A stretch of DNA of 64,000 nucleotides, taken from contig JAGIBL010000001.1 in NCBI GenBank assembly GCA_017744365.1, positions 1,051,416-1,115,415 on the forward strand, in the 5' to 3' direction. The DNA comes from Nocardioidaceae bacterium (GTDB lineage Bacteria > Actinomycetota > Actinomycetes > Propionibacteriales > Nocardioidaceae). The position numbers and the translations under genes were made by a program. How positions within the stretch are numbered: the first letter of the stretch is position 1; every line of letters starts with the position of its first letter. The notes below the pieces were generated by a model, which was given only the letters and a program-made list of their open reading frames with translations, had not been told where the DNA came from and made no database searches. Below are positions 41,315 to 49,861 of the stretch, in pieces.

Positions 41315-42313
41315 GTGGGCATGCAACCGCTGGCTGACCGGCACGGACGCGTCGCGACCGACCTCCGGGTCTCGCTGACCGACCGCTGCAACCTGCGCTG
41401 CTCCTACTGCATGCCGGCCGAGGGGCTCGACTGGCTGCCGCACGAGGGCGTGCTCACCGACGACGAGGTGGTCCGGCTGGTCCGCATCGGCGTCGAGCGG
41501 CTGGGCATCACCGAGGTGCGCTTCACCGGGGGAGAGCCGCTGCTGCGGCGCGGTCTGTCCGAGATCGTACGGCGCACCAAGGCGCTCGACCCGGTGCCCG
41601 AGGTGTCCCTGACCACCAACGCGCTCGGCCTGGACAAGACCGCCGGCGCGCTCGCCGAGGCGGGCCTGGACCGGGTCAACATCAGCCTGGACACCGTGCG
41701 CGCGGAGGACTTCGCGACCATCACGCGCCGCGACCGGCTTGACGACGTGATCGCCGGGGTGGACGCCGCCCTGGCCGCCGGCCTGAACCCGGTCAAGGTC
41801 AACGCCGTGCTGCTGCGCGGCATCAACGACGGTCAGGCGCCCGAGCTGCTGCGCTGGTGCCTGGACCGCGGCGTGCACCTGCGCTTCATCGAGCAGATGC
41901 CGCTGGACCCGCAGCACGTCTGGAACCGGGACTCGATGGTCACCGCCGAGGAGATCCTGGCCTCGCTGGAGTCGGCGTTCACGCTGACCCCGCGCACCGC
42001 CGGGCGGGGGAGCGCGCCCGCCGAGGAGTTCGTCGTCGACGGGGGTCCGTTCACCGTCGGGGTGATCGCCTCGGTGACCCGGCCGTTCTGCGGCGACTGC
42101 GACCGGGTCCGGCTCACCGCGGACGGCCAGGTACGCAACTGCCTCTTCGCCCGCACCGAGTCGGACCTGCGCACGCCGCTGCGCAGCGGCGCCGACGACG
42201 AGGAGCTGGCCCGGCTCTGGGTGGCCGCGGTCGCCGGGAAGCGCGCCGGGCACGGGATCGACGACCCCACGTTCCTGCAGCCGACCCGGCCGATGTCGGC
42301 GATCGGCGGCTGA
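41315..42313 (+). CDS. moaA: GTP 3',8-cyclase MoaA
   Basis: 332 aa radical SAM enzyme, first step of molybdopterin synthesis. N-terminal cluster Cys25, Cys29, Cys32 (CNLRCSYC); C-terminal cluster CGDCDRVRLTADGQVRNC; C-terminal Gly-Gly tail (SAIGG) needed for activity in the family. No other moa genes are next to it here. Confidence 0.97.
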   Translation: MGMQPLADRHGRVATDLRVSLTDRCNLRCSYCMPAEGLDWLPHEGVLTDDEVVRLVRIGVERLGITEVRFTGGEPLLRRGLSEIVRRTKALDPVPEVSLTTNALGLDKTAGALAEAGLDRVNISLDTVRAEDFATITRRDRLDDVIAGVDAALAAGLNPVKVNAVLLRGINDGQAPELLRWCLDRGVHLRFIEQMPLDPQHVWNRDSMVTAEEILASLESAFTLTPRTAGRGSAPAEEFVVDGGPFTVGVIASVTRPFCGDCDRVRLTADGQVRNCLFARTESDLRTPLRSGADDEELARLWVAAVAGKRAGHGIDDPTFLQPTRPMSAIGG

Positions 42314-42336
42314 GAGCACTCAGGTGGCCGGCCTGG

Positions 42337-42525
42337 TCAGCCCTCGTGCGGGACGACCTCGCGGAGGAACTGCCGCGCTCCCAGGAACTCACTGAGCGAG
42401 GTCTTGTGGTCCTCGCAGGCCAGCCAGGTCTTGCGGCGGTCGGGGGTGTGCAGCTTGGGGTTGTTCCAGCGCAGGTCCCAGACCGCGGGCGCGGTGCAGC
42501 CCTTGGCCGAGCAGATGTCGCTCAA
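42337..42525 (-). CDS. Small cysteine-containing protein, unknown
   Basis: 62 aa. Cys5 and Cys10 (ICSAKGC) plus Cys37/His40 (ACEDH) suggest a small metal-binding site. Tryptophan-rich middle (VWDLRWNNPKLHTP). Not recognised beyond a conserved actinobacterial hypothetical. Starts with TTG overlapping the stop of the DUF3099 gene (TTGA), so the pair is probably co-translated. Confidence 0.7.
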   Translation of the reverse strand: MSDICSAKGCTAPAVWDLRWNNPKLHTPDRRKTWLACEDHKTSLSEFLGARQFLREVVPHEG

Positions 42526-42845
42526 TTCTCCTCCTGGTCGCGGCCCGGACCGAGCTCACGGTGGTGCAGGCCCGGGTCGGCCGGGGTGCCCTCGAGGCGA
42601 GGACTGACGCTGTTGCCGACGATCACGGCGAACAGCGGCAGGATCAGCGAGGCGACGAACAGCACGATGCCCAGCCAGACCACGCCCGTGCTGATCGCGA
42701 CCACGCCGCCGATGAAGCAGATCGTGCGGATCCCCATCGAGATCAGGTAGTTGCGCTCCCGGTGGGCGATCTCCTCGCTCGGGGACGTCGGCGCGCTGGT
42801 GATCTCGACGACGGGGTCGTCGTGATGCTTCCGCCGACCGCTCAT
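42522..42845 (-). CDS. DUF3099 domain membrane protein
   Basis: 107 aa. ITSAPTSPSEEIAHRERNYL followed by two membrane helices (about 38-56 and 62-82) matches DUF3099. Function unknown. ATG at 42845 chosen because TACGAT (42852-42857, minus) lies 6 nt upstream; a reading 22 residues longer exists but is less likely. Confidence 0.84.
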   Translation of the reverse strand: MSGRRKHHDDPVVEITSAPTSPSEEIAHRERNYLISMGIRTICFIGGVVAISTGVVWLGIVLFVASLILPLFAVIVGNSVSPRLEGTPADPGLHHRELGPGRDQEEN

Positions 42846-42925
42846 CTCTCGATCGTACGTTGGCCTCGCGGCGAGCCCACGGGCGGGCGGAGCCGCCGGT
42901 GGCACCGGCATGACATCCTGACCCC

Positions 42926-43138
42926 ATGACGAACCGCACCTACCGTGTCACCGAGATCGTCGGCACCTCCCCGGAGGGGATCGACCAGGCCGTGCGCAAC
43001 GGCATCGAGCGGGCCAGCAGCACCCTGCGGCACGTGGACTGGTTCGAGGTCACCCAGGTCCGCGGGCAGGTCAAGGACGGGGCCGTGGAGCACTTCCAGG
43101 TGGGGATCAAGGTCGGCTTCCGCCTCGAAGACGAGTGA
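42926..43138 (+). CDS. Dodecin family flavin-binding protein
   Basis: 70 aa, typical dodecin: TYRVTEIVGTSPEGIDQAV at the N-terminus, then VDWFEVTQVRGQVKDGAVEHFQVGIKVGFRLE. Dodecins form 12-mers that store flavin or CoA. CATCCT (42914-42919) 6 nt upstream fits a leaderless promoter. Confidence 0.94.
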   Translation: MTNRTYRVTEIVGTSPEGIDQAVRNGIERASSTLRHVDWFEVTQVRGQVKDGAVEHFQVGIKVGFRLEDE

Positions 43139-43232
43139 GCGGCTTGTAGGACTCCCACAAGCGCCTCCACTCTCGCTTGTGCGGCACGCCCGCGCACTCG
43201 CCCGGGTTTGGCGGTAGCCCACAGTTTCTGGT

Positions 43233-43238
43233 TACCGT
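43233..43238 (+). promoter_or_regulatory. -10 hexamer of fabG-fabI
   Basis: TACCGT, 7 nt before the ATG at 43246; identical hexamer precedes the MFS gene (44733) and the gene at 52874 (minus). Confidence 0.5.
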
Positions 43239-43245
43239 CTGGACC

Positions 43246-43950
43246 ATGAGCAGATCGGTTCTCGTGACCGGCGGCAACCGCGGCATCGGCCGCGCGATCG
43301 CCGAGGCGTTCCTCGCCCAGGGCGACCAGGTGGCGGTCACCAGCCGCAACGGTGACGCTCCCGAGGGCGCGTTCGCGGTCGCCTGCGAGGTCACCGACCC
43401 CGACTCCGTCGAGGCCGCGTTCGCCGCGGTCGAGGAGCACCAGGGTCCCGTCGAGGTGCTGGTCGCCAACGCCGGCATCACCCGGGACACCCTGCTGCTG
43501 CGGATGTCCGAGGACGACTGGTCCTCGGTCATCGACACCAACCTCGGCGGGTCCTACCGGGTCGCCAAGCGCGCCGCGAAGGGGATGCTCCGGCTCCGCA
43601 AGGGCCGGATCGTGTTCATCTCCAGCGTGGTCGGCCTGCTCGGCTCCCCGGGCCAGGTCAACTACGCCGCCTCCAAGGCCGGCCTGGTCGGGATGGCCCG
43701 ATCGCTGGCCCGCGAGCTCGGGAGCCGCTCGATCACCGCGAACGTGGTCGCGCCCGGGTTCATCGAGACCGACATGACCGCCGTGCTCCCCGAGGAGCAG
43801 CAGGCGTCGTACCGGGAGCAGATCCCGCTGGGACGGATGGGCCGGACCGAGGAGATCGCCAACGCGGTCACCTGGCTGGCCTCGGAGCAGGCCGGCTACG
43901 TCACCGGGGCCGTGATCCCGGTCGACGGCGGACTAGGGATGGGGCACTGA
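43246..43950 (+). CDS. fabG: 3-oxoacyl-ACP reductase FabG/MabA
   Basis: 234 aa SDR. TGGNRGIG cofactor motif, NAGITRD, active-site Ser in ISSVVGLLGS and YAASKAG (YxxxK). Directly upstream of an InhA-like enoyl reductase, the mabA-inhA arrangement, so it probably acts in the fatty-acid synthesis elongation cycle. ATG at 43246 fits the promoter; an upstream reading adds a non-conserved lead. 1-nt gap to fabI. Confidence 0.94.
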   Translation: MSRSVLVTGGNRGIGRAIAEAFLAQGDQVAVTSRNGDAPEGAFAVACEVTDPDSVEAAFAAVEEHQGPVEVLVANAGITRDTLLLRMSEDDWSSVIDTNLGGSYRVAKRAAKGMLRLRKGRIVFISSVVGLLGSPGQVNYAASKAGLVGMARSLARELGSRSITANVVAPGFIETDMTAVLPEEQQASYREQIPLGRMGRTEEIANAVTWLASEQAGYVTGAVIPVDGGLGMGH

Positions 43951-43951
43951 C

Positions 43952-44725
43952 ATGAGCGGCATTCTCGAGGGCAAGCGCATCCTCGTCACCGGCGTGACGA
44001 TGGACAGCTCGATCGGCTTCGCGATCGCCAGGGTCGCCCAGGAGCAGGGCGCGACCGTGCTCATCAGCAACTTCGGCCGCGCGCTCAACATCACCAAGCG
44101 GATCGCGGCGCGGCTGCCGGAGACGCCGCCGGTGCTCGAGCTCGACGTCACCGACGAGGAGCACCTGCGTCGGCTGCCGGACCTGGTCCGCGAGCACGTC
44201 GACGGACTCGACGGCGTGGTGCACTCGATCGCCTACGGCAACCCGGAGACGCTGCTCGGCGGGAAGTTCCTCGAAGGCCCCTGGTCCGACGTCGCCCAGG
44301 CCGTCCAGGTCTCGGCGTACTCGTTCGCCTCGCTGACCACCGCCTGCCTGCCGCTGCTCGGTCCGGGCGGATCGGTGGTCGGGATGACGTTCGACGCGAC
44401 GGTCGCCTGGCCGGCGTACGACTGGATGGGCGTGGCCAAGGCCGGCCTGGAGTCGTGCTCGCGCTACCTGGCCCGCGACCTCGGACCGCAGGGCATCCGG
44501 GTCAACCTGGTCAGCGCCGGGCCGCTGCGCACGCTCGCCGCGAAGGCGATCCCGGGCTTCGAGGACCTCGAGGAGAACTGGTCGCTGCGCTCGCCGCTCG
44601 GCTGGGACAACGGCGACCAGACCCCGACCGCGAAGGCCGTGGTGGCGCTGCTCTCGGACTTCTTCCCCGCGACGACGGGTGAGATCGTGCACGTCGACGG
44701 CGGCTACCACGCCATGGGGGCCTGA
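43952..44725 (+). CDS. fabI: Enoyl-ACP reductase FabI/InhA
   Basis: 257 aa, NADH-dependent reductase of the InhA class. Divergent SDR cofactor motif GVTMDSSIGFAIA, MTFDATVAWPAYDWMGVAK with the Tyr-x6-Lys catalytic pair, and GPLRTLAAKAIPGF substrate loop. Last reductive step of fatty-acid elongation, likely co-transcribed with fabG. Confidence 0.96.
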   Translation: MSGILEGKRILVTGVTMDSSIGFAIARVAQEQGATVLISNFGRALNITKRIAARLPETPPVLELDVTDEEHLRRLPDLVREHVDGLDGVVHSIAYGNPETLLGGKFLEGPWSDVAQAVQVSAYSFASLTTACLPLLGPGGSVVGMTFDATVAWPAYDWMGVAKAGLESCSRYLARDLGPQGIRVNLVSAGPLRTLAAKAIPGFEDLEENWSLRSPLGWDNGDQTPTAKAVVALLSDFFPATTGEIVHVDGGYHAMGA

Positions 44726-44732
44726 TCGCGGC

Positions 44733-44738
44733 TACCGT
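44733..44738 (+). promoter_or_regulatory. -10 hexamer of the MFS gene
   Basis: TACCGT, 6 nt before the GTG at 44745, after the fabI stop at 44725. Confidence 0.45.
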
Positions 44739-44744
44739 CGTCCG

Positions 44745-46289
44745 GTGACCACCACCGACGCCGGAACCGAGCTGCTGGCGCTCAAGTCGAAGCAGGGACG
44801 GCTCGCGCTGGCCACCCTGGTGACCGGCAGCGGGATCGCGATGCTGGACGGCACCGTCGTCAACATCGCGGTCCGCACCATCGGCGCCGACCTGGACGCC
44901 AGCCTGGCCCAGCTGCAGTGGGTGCTCAACGGATACCTGCTCGCGCTCGCGTCGCTGGTCCTGGTCGGCAGCTCGCTCGGGGACCGGCACGGCCGCAAAC
45001 GGATCTACCTGTACGGCATCGCCGGGTTCGGCCTGGCCAGCATCGCCTGCGCGTTCGCGCAGGACCCGGCCCAGCTGATCGTGTTCCGGGTGGTCCAGGG
45101 TGTCGCCGCGGCCATGCTGACGCCGGGCGCCCTGGCGCTCATCCAGAGCAGCTTCCGGCCCGAGGACCGGCCGGCCGCCATCGGCGCCTGGGCCGGGTAC
45201 TCCGGAGTGGCCACGGCGATCGGACCGTTTCTCGGCGGCTTCCTGGTCGAGAACCTCTCCTGGCGGTGGATCTTCGCGATCAACGTGCCGCTGTGCGTGC
45301 TGGTGATCTGGCTGTCGCGCTGCGTGCCGGAGTCCCGTGACGAGGAGGACAACGACGACTTCGACTGGGCCGGCGCGGTTCTCGGGACGGTCACCCTCGG
45401 CGTTCTCACCTACCTGCTCACCTCGTGGCGCGACCTGCCCGTCGGCCTGGCGCTCGGTGCCGCGGTGCTCACCGTCGCGGCTGCCGCCGGCTTCGTGATG
45501 CGCGAGCGGCAGCCGGGGGCGATGGTCCCGATGGAGCTGTTCTCCTCGCGGGTCTTCACCGCGGCGAACCTGATGACGTTCCTGGTCTACGGCGCGCTGG
45601 GCGCGGTGATCTTCTTCCTCGTCCTGCAGCTGCAGGTGACCTCGGGGTACACCCCGCTCGAGGCGGGCATCTCGACGCTGCCGATCACCATCGCGATGCT
45701 GCTGTTCTCGTCCCGGTCGGCCGCGATGGCCGCCAGGATCGGGCCCCGGCTCCCGATGACGGTCGGCCCGCTGCTGTGCGCGGCCGGCGTCACCCTGCTC
45801 GCCTTCGTCGGGTCCGAGGCGTCGTACGTCGCCCACGTGCTGCCCGGGATGGTCCTGTTCGCAGCGGGCCTGACCACGCTGGTCTCCCCGCTGACCACGG
45901 CCGTGCTGGCGGCGGCCCCCGACCGGCACGCGGGAGTGGCCAGCGGGGTGAACAACGCGGTCGCCCGGGCGGGGTCGCTGCTCGCGGTGGCGGCGCTGCC
46001 CGCCGTGGTCGGGTTGATGGGCGGGGACTACCAGGACCCGTCCGTGCTCGACGGGCCGTACCTGCGCGGCCAGCTGGTCAGCGCGGGCCTCCTCGCCGCC
46101 GGCGGGATCGTCTCGTGGTTCGGGCTGCGCGACGTGCCGCACCCGGCGAGCGGCGCCGGTTCCGGGGCGGGGTCCGATGCCGACGCGTACGACGACGCGG
46201 AGCCGTACGACGACGAGGACTGGGACGAGGAGGACGACCCCGCCTTCGACGACGAGGACGAGGCGTTCGACCCGGAGCCCCGGGACTGA
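44745..46289 (+). CDS. MFS transporter, DHA2-type, with acidic C-terminal tail
   Basis: 514 aa with about 14 membrane helices. DHA2 motifs: LDGTVVNIAV in helix 1, GDRHGRKRIYLYG in the loop between helices 2 and 3, GPFLGGFLVENLSWRWIF. Probably a drug/proton antiporter; substrate unknown. The final ~40 residues are almost all Asp/Glu with some Tyr/Trp (DADAYDDAEPYDDEDWDEED), an unusual cytoplasmic tail. GTG start fits the promoter. Confidence 0.9.
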   Translation: MTTTDAGTELLALKSKQGRLALATLVTGSGIAMLDGTVVNIAVRTIGADLDASLAQLQWVLNGYLLALASLVLVGSSLGDRHGRKRIYLYGIAGFGLASIACAFAQDPAQLIVFRVVQGVAAAMLTPGALALIQSSFRPEDRPAAIGAWAGYSGVATAIGPFLGGFLVENLSWRWIFAINVPLCVLVIWLSRCVPESRDEEDNDDFDWAGAVLGTVTLGVLTYLLTSWRDLPVGLALGAAVLTVAAAAGFVMRERQPGAMVPMELFSSRVFTAANLMTFLVYGALGAVIFFLVLQLQVTSGYTPLEAGISTLPITIAMLLFSSRSAAMAARIGPRLPMTVGPLLCAAGVTLLAFVGSEASYVAHVLPGMVLFAAGLTTLVSPLTTAVLAAAPDRHAGVASGVNNAVARAGSLLAVAALPAVVGLMGGDYQDPSVLDGPYLRGQLVSAGLLAAGGIVSWFGLRDVPHPASGAGSGAGSDADAYDDAEPYDDEDWDEEDDPAFDDEDEAFDPEPRD

Positions 46290-46301
46290 GAGAGTGAGCC
46301 T

Positions 46302-46817
46302 GTGACCCAGGCACCGCGAGAGCTGATCGTCATGCGGCACGGCAAGGCCGAGCAGTTCGCCGCGAGCGACCACGAGCGCCGGCTGACCGAGCGGGGTGTC
46401 GCCGACGCCACCGAGGCCGGCCGCTGGGTCCGCGCGCACGACAAGCTGCCCGACCACGCGCTGGTCTCCTCCGCGCAGCGCACCCTGGGGACCTGGGCCG
46501 CCTTCGCCGACGGCGCCGGGTGTGATCTCGAACCGGTCGTCGACCGCGCGCTCTACAGCGCGGGCACCGACGCTGCTCTGGAGATCCTGCGCACCGTGCC
46601 CGCCGACGCCGCCCGGGTCATCGTCATCGGCCACAACCCGACGATGGCGTACCTGGTGCACCTGCTCGACGACGGCGGGGCAGACCCGGAGGTCTTCGCC
46701 GAGGTCAGCGCCGGCTACCCGACCTCCGCCCTGGCCGTCCTCGAGGTCGAGAGCCCCTGGGACCAGCTCGACGTCGCCGGGGCCCGGATCGCCGCCTTCC
46801 ACGTGGGCCGCGGCTAG
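46302..46817 (+). CDS. SixA-like histidine phosphatase
   Basis: 171 aa phosphoglycerate-mutase-fold phosphatase. RHGKAE holds the catalytic histidine; VSSAQRTLGTW and VIGHNPTM hold the arginine and second histidine. Resembles SixA, which dephosphorylates histidine on proteins, though the substrate here is not known. It starts 12 nt after the MFS gene. A repeat array begins one base after its stop. Confidence 0.9.
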   Translation: MTQAPRELIVMRHGKAEQFAASDHERRLTERGVADATEAGRWVRAHDKLPDHALVSSAQRTLGTWAAFADGAGCDLEPVVDRALYSAGTDAALEILRTVPADAARVIVIGHNPTMAYLVHLLDDGGADPEVFAEVSAGYPTSALAVLEVESPWDQLDVAGARIAAFHVGRG

Positions 46818-46969
46818 CGCGAGTCAGGCCTTCTGGCTCGCCGAATCGGGCCTTCTGGCGTGCCGAGTCAGGCCTTCTGGCTCGCCGACACGTCGCACTC
46901 GCGGTGCCAAAAGGCTGGTTTCGCGGGACCAAAAGGCCCGATTCGCGGGGCCACGAGGCTGGATTCGCG
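46818..46969. repeat. Inverted array: three forward and three reverse family-2 units
   Basis: Forward units at about 46818-46838, 46840-46861 and 46862-46883 (core GGCCTTCTGG), then reverse units at about 46902-46924, 46925-46947 and 46948-46969 (core CCAAAAGG and variants). The halves can pair into one long imperfect hairpin. Located between convergent sixA-like and serB genes; same family as 29886-29951. Confidence 0.85.
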
Positions 46970-47003
46970 CGGGCGGGGGCGGGGGTGAGGGTGAGGGTGA
47001 GGG
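46970..47003. repeat. G-rich tract with GTGAGG repeats
   Basis: GGGCGGGGGC followed by GGGTGAGGGTGAGGGTGAGG and related repeats up to the serB stop. Contains more than four runs of three or more G, so a G-quadruplex is possible on the plus strand. Confidence 0.6.
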
Positions 47004-48224
47004 TCAGGTGAGGGGAGGGGCGGGGGTGGTGATCCCCGCGGCGGCATCGGCAGCCTCGATCTCCTCGCGACTGATCCCGAGCAGGTACATGACGGTGTCG
47101 AGATAGGGGACGTTCACGGCCGTGTGGGCGGCCTCGCGGACCACGGGCTTGGCGTTGAAGGCGATGCCCAGGCCGGCCGTGCTCAGCATGTCCAGGTCGT
47201 TGGCGCCGTCGCCGATGGCGATCGTCGAGGCCTCGGGGACACCCGCCTGCGCGGCGAACCGGCGCAGCGCGTTCGCCTTCCCGGCCCGGTCCACGATCTC
47301 GCCCACGACCCGGCCGGTGAGCTTGCCGTCGGCGATCTCCAGCTCGTTGGCCGCGGCGAAGTCGATGCCCAGGTCCGCGGCCAGCCGGTCGGTGATCTGG
47401 GAGAACCCGCCGGAGACGATCGCGAACCGGTAGCCCAGGCGCTTGAGCGTGCGCACCGTCGTCCGGGCGCCGGGGGAGAGCACCAGGTCGTCGTACACGC
47501 GGTCCAGCGCCGAGGCGTCCAGACCCTCCAGCAGGGCTACCCGTGCACGCAGGCTCTCGGCGAAGTCGAGCTCGCCGTGCATCGCGGCCTCGGTGACCCG
47601 GGCGACCTCCTCCTCGCAGCCGGCGTGCGCGGCGAGCATCTCGATCACCTCGCCCTGGATCAGCGTGGAGTCCACGTCCATGACGATCAGCCGCATGCCA
47701 CGGCGCAGCAGGTTGGAGGCCTGCACGGCGACGTCGACGCCCTGGCGGGCGGCCTCGGCGGCGAGGATCTCGCGCAGCTTCTCCGGGTCGGCGCCGGAGA
47801 CGTGCAGGTCGATCGCGGTCACCGGGTACCGCGCCATCCGCTCGATGCGGTCGATGTTCGCACCGACGTCGGCGATCCGGCCGGCGATGGCGGCGACCTG
47901 CGCGGAGCGAAGCGGGGTCCCGAGCACGGTGACGTGGCTGCGGCCCTCGGGACGGGGGCGGTTGTCGCCGGCGCCCTTCTCGACCTCGACGCTCATGTCC
48001 AGCTCGGCCGCGACCTTCTCGACCGCGGCGCGCAGCGGCTTCCAGTCCCGCGGCGCGCTCACCAGCAGGCCGAGGATCAGCCGCCGGCGCAGCACGATCT
48101 GCTCGATGTCGATGACCTCGACGGAGAACCGTGCCAGCGTCGCGAACAGGGTGGAGGTGACACCCGGACGGTCCTTGCCGGTGAGGGTGATCAGCAGCGT
48201 CTTCGGGGCGTCGTCGTCGCTCAT
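47004..48224 (-). CDS. serB: Phosphoserine phosphatase SerB with ACT domains
   Basis: 406 aa. Two N-terminal ACT-like regulatory domains (about 8-85 and 97-170) precede an HAD phosphatase: DVDSTLIQGEVIEML (catalytic Asp), SGGFSQITDRLA, and IGDGANDLDML. Produces serine from phosphoserine; the ACT domains suggest amino-acid feedback control, as in mycobacterial SerB2. ATG overlaps the upstream gene stop by 4 nt. Confidence 0.96.
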   Translation of the reverse strand: MSDDDAPKTLLITLTGKDRPGVTSTLFATLARFSVEVIDIEQIVLRRRLILGLLVSAPRDWKPLRAAVEKVAAELDMSVEVEKGAGDNRPRPEGRSHVTVLGTPLRSAQVAAIAGRIADVGANIDRIERMARYPVTAIDLHVSGADPEKLREILAAEAARQGVDVAVQASNLLRRGMRLIVMDVDSTLIQGEVIEMLAAHAGCEEEVARVTEAAMHGELDFAESLRARVALLEGLDASALDRVYDDLVLSPGARTTVRTLKRLGYRFAIVSGGFSQITDRLAADLGIDFAAANELEIADGKLTGRVVGEIVDRAGKANALRRFAAQAGVPEASTIAIGDGANDLDMLSTAGLGIAFNAKPVVREAAHTAVNVPYLDTVMYLLGISREEIEAADAAAGITTPAPPLT

Positions 48225-48958
48225 GTCGACACGAGGCTAGCGGAGCAGCAGGCCGCGATCGCACGCCGTGCGGATCGGTCCAGATCCGTGAGACAGCGCC
48301 GGCGCTCCTCGGCCTCGTACGCCGAGACCGTGCCGCCGTCCACCCCGAGTGCCAGCGCCACGATGTCGCGGCACAGATCGGCCCGTTCCAGGGTGTCCAG
48401 CACCTCGGGCGGCGTCCCGGGCGGCAGGTGCAGCGGGTCGCGGTGGCGCACGTTGAGCAGCAGGTCCGGGATCTCGGGCTGCCAGGAGGCCACGTCGAGC
48501 CGGACCAGGGCCGCGGTGGTCTCGACCAGGGTCCGGCGCAGCACCCGGCCCGCCTCACCGGGGTCCAGCGGCACCGGCGGGTTCGCCGCGGCGACCTGCC
48601 AGAGCACGGTCCGGGCGTCCACCTCCGGCACCAGCCCGTACGACGCCGCGCCGGCACCGCCCGCGAGCAGGACGGCCTCCCCGGCCCCGAGCACCTCGGT
48701 GTTGAACTCCGGTGGACCGGCCAGCCCGACCGGGTCCCCGGGCACCGGCGCGGCCAGGTGCACCGCGACCGTCCCGGCCCGTCGTACGGCGCCCGGGAGC
48801 AGCGCCAGCCCGAACGGCTCGGCCTCGCCGGGCCAGCCCACCACCAGGTGCCGTGGGTCCGCGCCGTGCACCGCGTCGGCGAGCTCGTCGGGGCCGGCGT
48901 GACCGCGCAGGACGGCGGTGAGCCAGGTCGCGAGCAACGCGCTGCGGGGAAGGGCCAC
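48221..48958 (-). CDS. Conserved actinobacterial protein of unknown function
   Basis: 245 aa, no recognised domain. Hydrophobic and rich in Ala/Gly/Pro, but no clear signal peptide or membrane helix; conserved-looking parts include HLVVGWPGEAEPFGLALLPGAVRRAG and DLLLNVRHRDPLHLPPGTPPEVLDTLERADL. Coupled by overlap with serB downstream. GTG start, with TACCCT (48965-48970, minus) 6 nt upstream. Confidence 0.75.
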   Translation of the reverse strand: MALPRSALLATWLTAVLRGHAGPDELADAVHGADPRHLVVGWPGEAEPFGLALLPGAVRRAGTVAVHLAAPVPGDPVGLAGPPEFNTEVLGAGEAVLLAGGAGAASYGLVPEVDARTVLWQVAAANPPVPLDPGEAGRVLRRTLVETTAALVRLDVASWQPEIPDLLLNVRHRDPLHLPPGTPPEVLDTLERADLCRDIVALALGVDGGTVSAYEAEERRRCLTDLDRSARRAIAACCSASLVST

Positions 48959-49027
48959 GAGGTGAGGGTACGCACGCTAATGTGGCGGCGCGGGCGAGGG
49001 GGACGTCCGGAGGAACCATCAGAAGCG

Positions 49028-49843
49028 ATGCAGCCGAGGGACCCATTGGACACCGTGCTGGAACTGGTCGACGTCAGCGTGCGCCGCGGCCAGGCGACCT
49101 TGCTCGACAGCGTCAGCTGGACCGTGCGCGAGGGCGACCGCTGGGTGATCCTCGGGGCCAACGGCGCCGGGAAGACCACCCTGGTGCAGATCTGCTCGGC
49201 ACAGATCCACCCCACCAGCGGCCTGGCCGCGATCCTGGGGGAGATCCTCGGCGCCATCGACGTCTTCGAGCTCCGGCCGCGGATCGGCTTCACCAGCGCC
49301 GCGGTCGCCGAGCGCATCCCGCGGCACGAGATCGTCCGCGACGTCGTGGTCTCGGCGTCGTACGGCGTCCTCGGCCGCTGGCGCGAGCAGTACGACGACC
49401 TCGACCACGAGCGCGCCTACGACCTGCTCGTCGAGGTCGGCGCCCAGAAGCTGGCCGACCGGACCTTCGGCACCCTCAGCGAGGGCGAGCGCAAGCGGGT
49501 GCAGATCGCCCGGGCCCTGATGACCGACCCGGAGCTGCTCGTCCTCGACGAGCCGGCCGCCGGTCTGGACCTCGGCGGGCGCGAGGACCTGGTCTCGACC
49601 ATGAGCGTGCTCGCCAACGACGCGCTGTCCCCGGCGATCGTGCTGGTCTCGCACCACGTCGAGGAGGTGCCGCCCGGGTTCACGCACGTGCTGATGCTGC
49701 GTGACGGGCGGGTCGTGGCCGCCGGCCCGATGGCCGAGACGATGACCGCGGAGAACCTGTCCGCCACGTTCGGGATGTCGCTGCAGCTCACCGTCGAGGA
49801 AGGCCGCTACGCCGCTCGCCGGAAGCCGCGGCGGCACGCATGA
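49028..49843 (+). CDS. ABC transporter ATP-binding protein, lone
   Basis: 271 aa ATPase. Walker A GANGAGKTTL, signature-like LSEGERKRVQIA (Glu in place of the usual first Gly), Walker B LLVLDEPAAGLDL, switch His in VSHHVEEV. Resembles YlmA/ModF-like stand-alone ATPases; no permease gene is adjacent. ATG at 49028; upstream GGAGGAACC (about 49009-49017) fits a ribosome site. Confidence 0.88.
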   Translation: MQPRDPLDTVLELVDVSVRRGQATLLDSVSWTVREGDRWVILGANGAGKTTLVQICSAQIHPTSGLAAILGEILGAIDVFELRPRIGFTSAAVAERIPRHEIVRDVVVSASYGVLGRWREQYDDLDHERAYDLLVEVGAQKLADRTFGTLSEGERKRVQIARALMTDPELLVLDEPAAGLDLGGREDLVSTMSVLANDALSPAIVLVSHHVEEVPPGFTHVLMLRDGRVVAAGPMAETMTAENLSATFGMSLQLTVEEGRYAARRKPRRHA

Positions 49844-49849
49844 CACGGA

Positions 49850-49855
49850 TAGTGT
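49850..49855 (+). promoter_or_regulatory. -10 hexamer of the NfeD-SPFH pair
   Basis: TAGTGT, 6 nt before the ATG at 49862. Confidence 0.5.
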
Positions 49856-49861
49856 GCGTGC

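Noticed and set aside
44511-46802. 763-codon minus-strand frame opposite the MFS gene
   Set aside because: Shadow frame; plus strand encodes a complete transporter.
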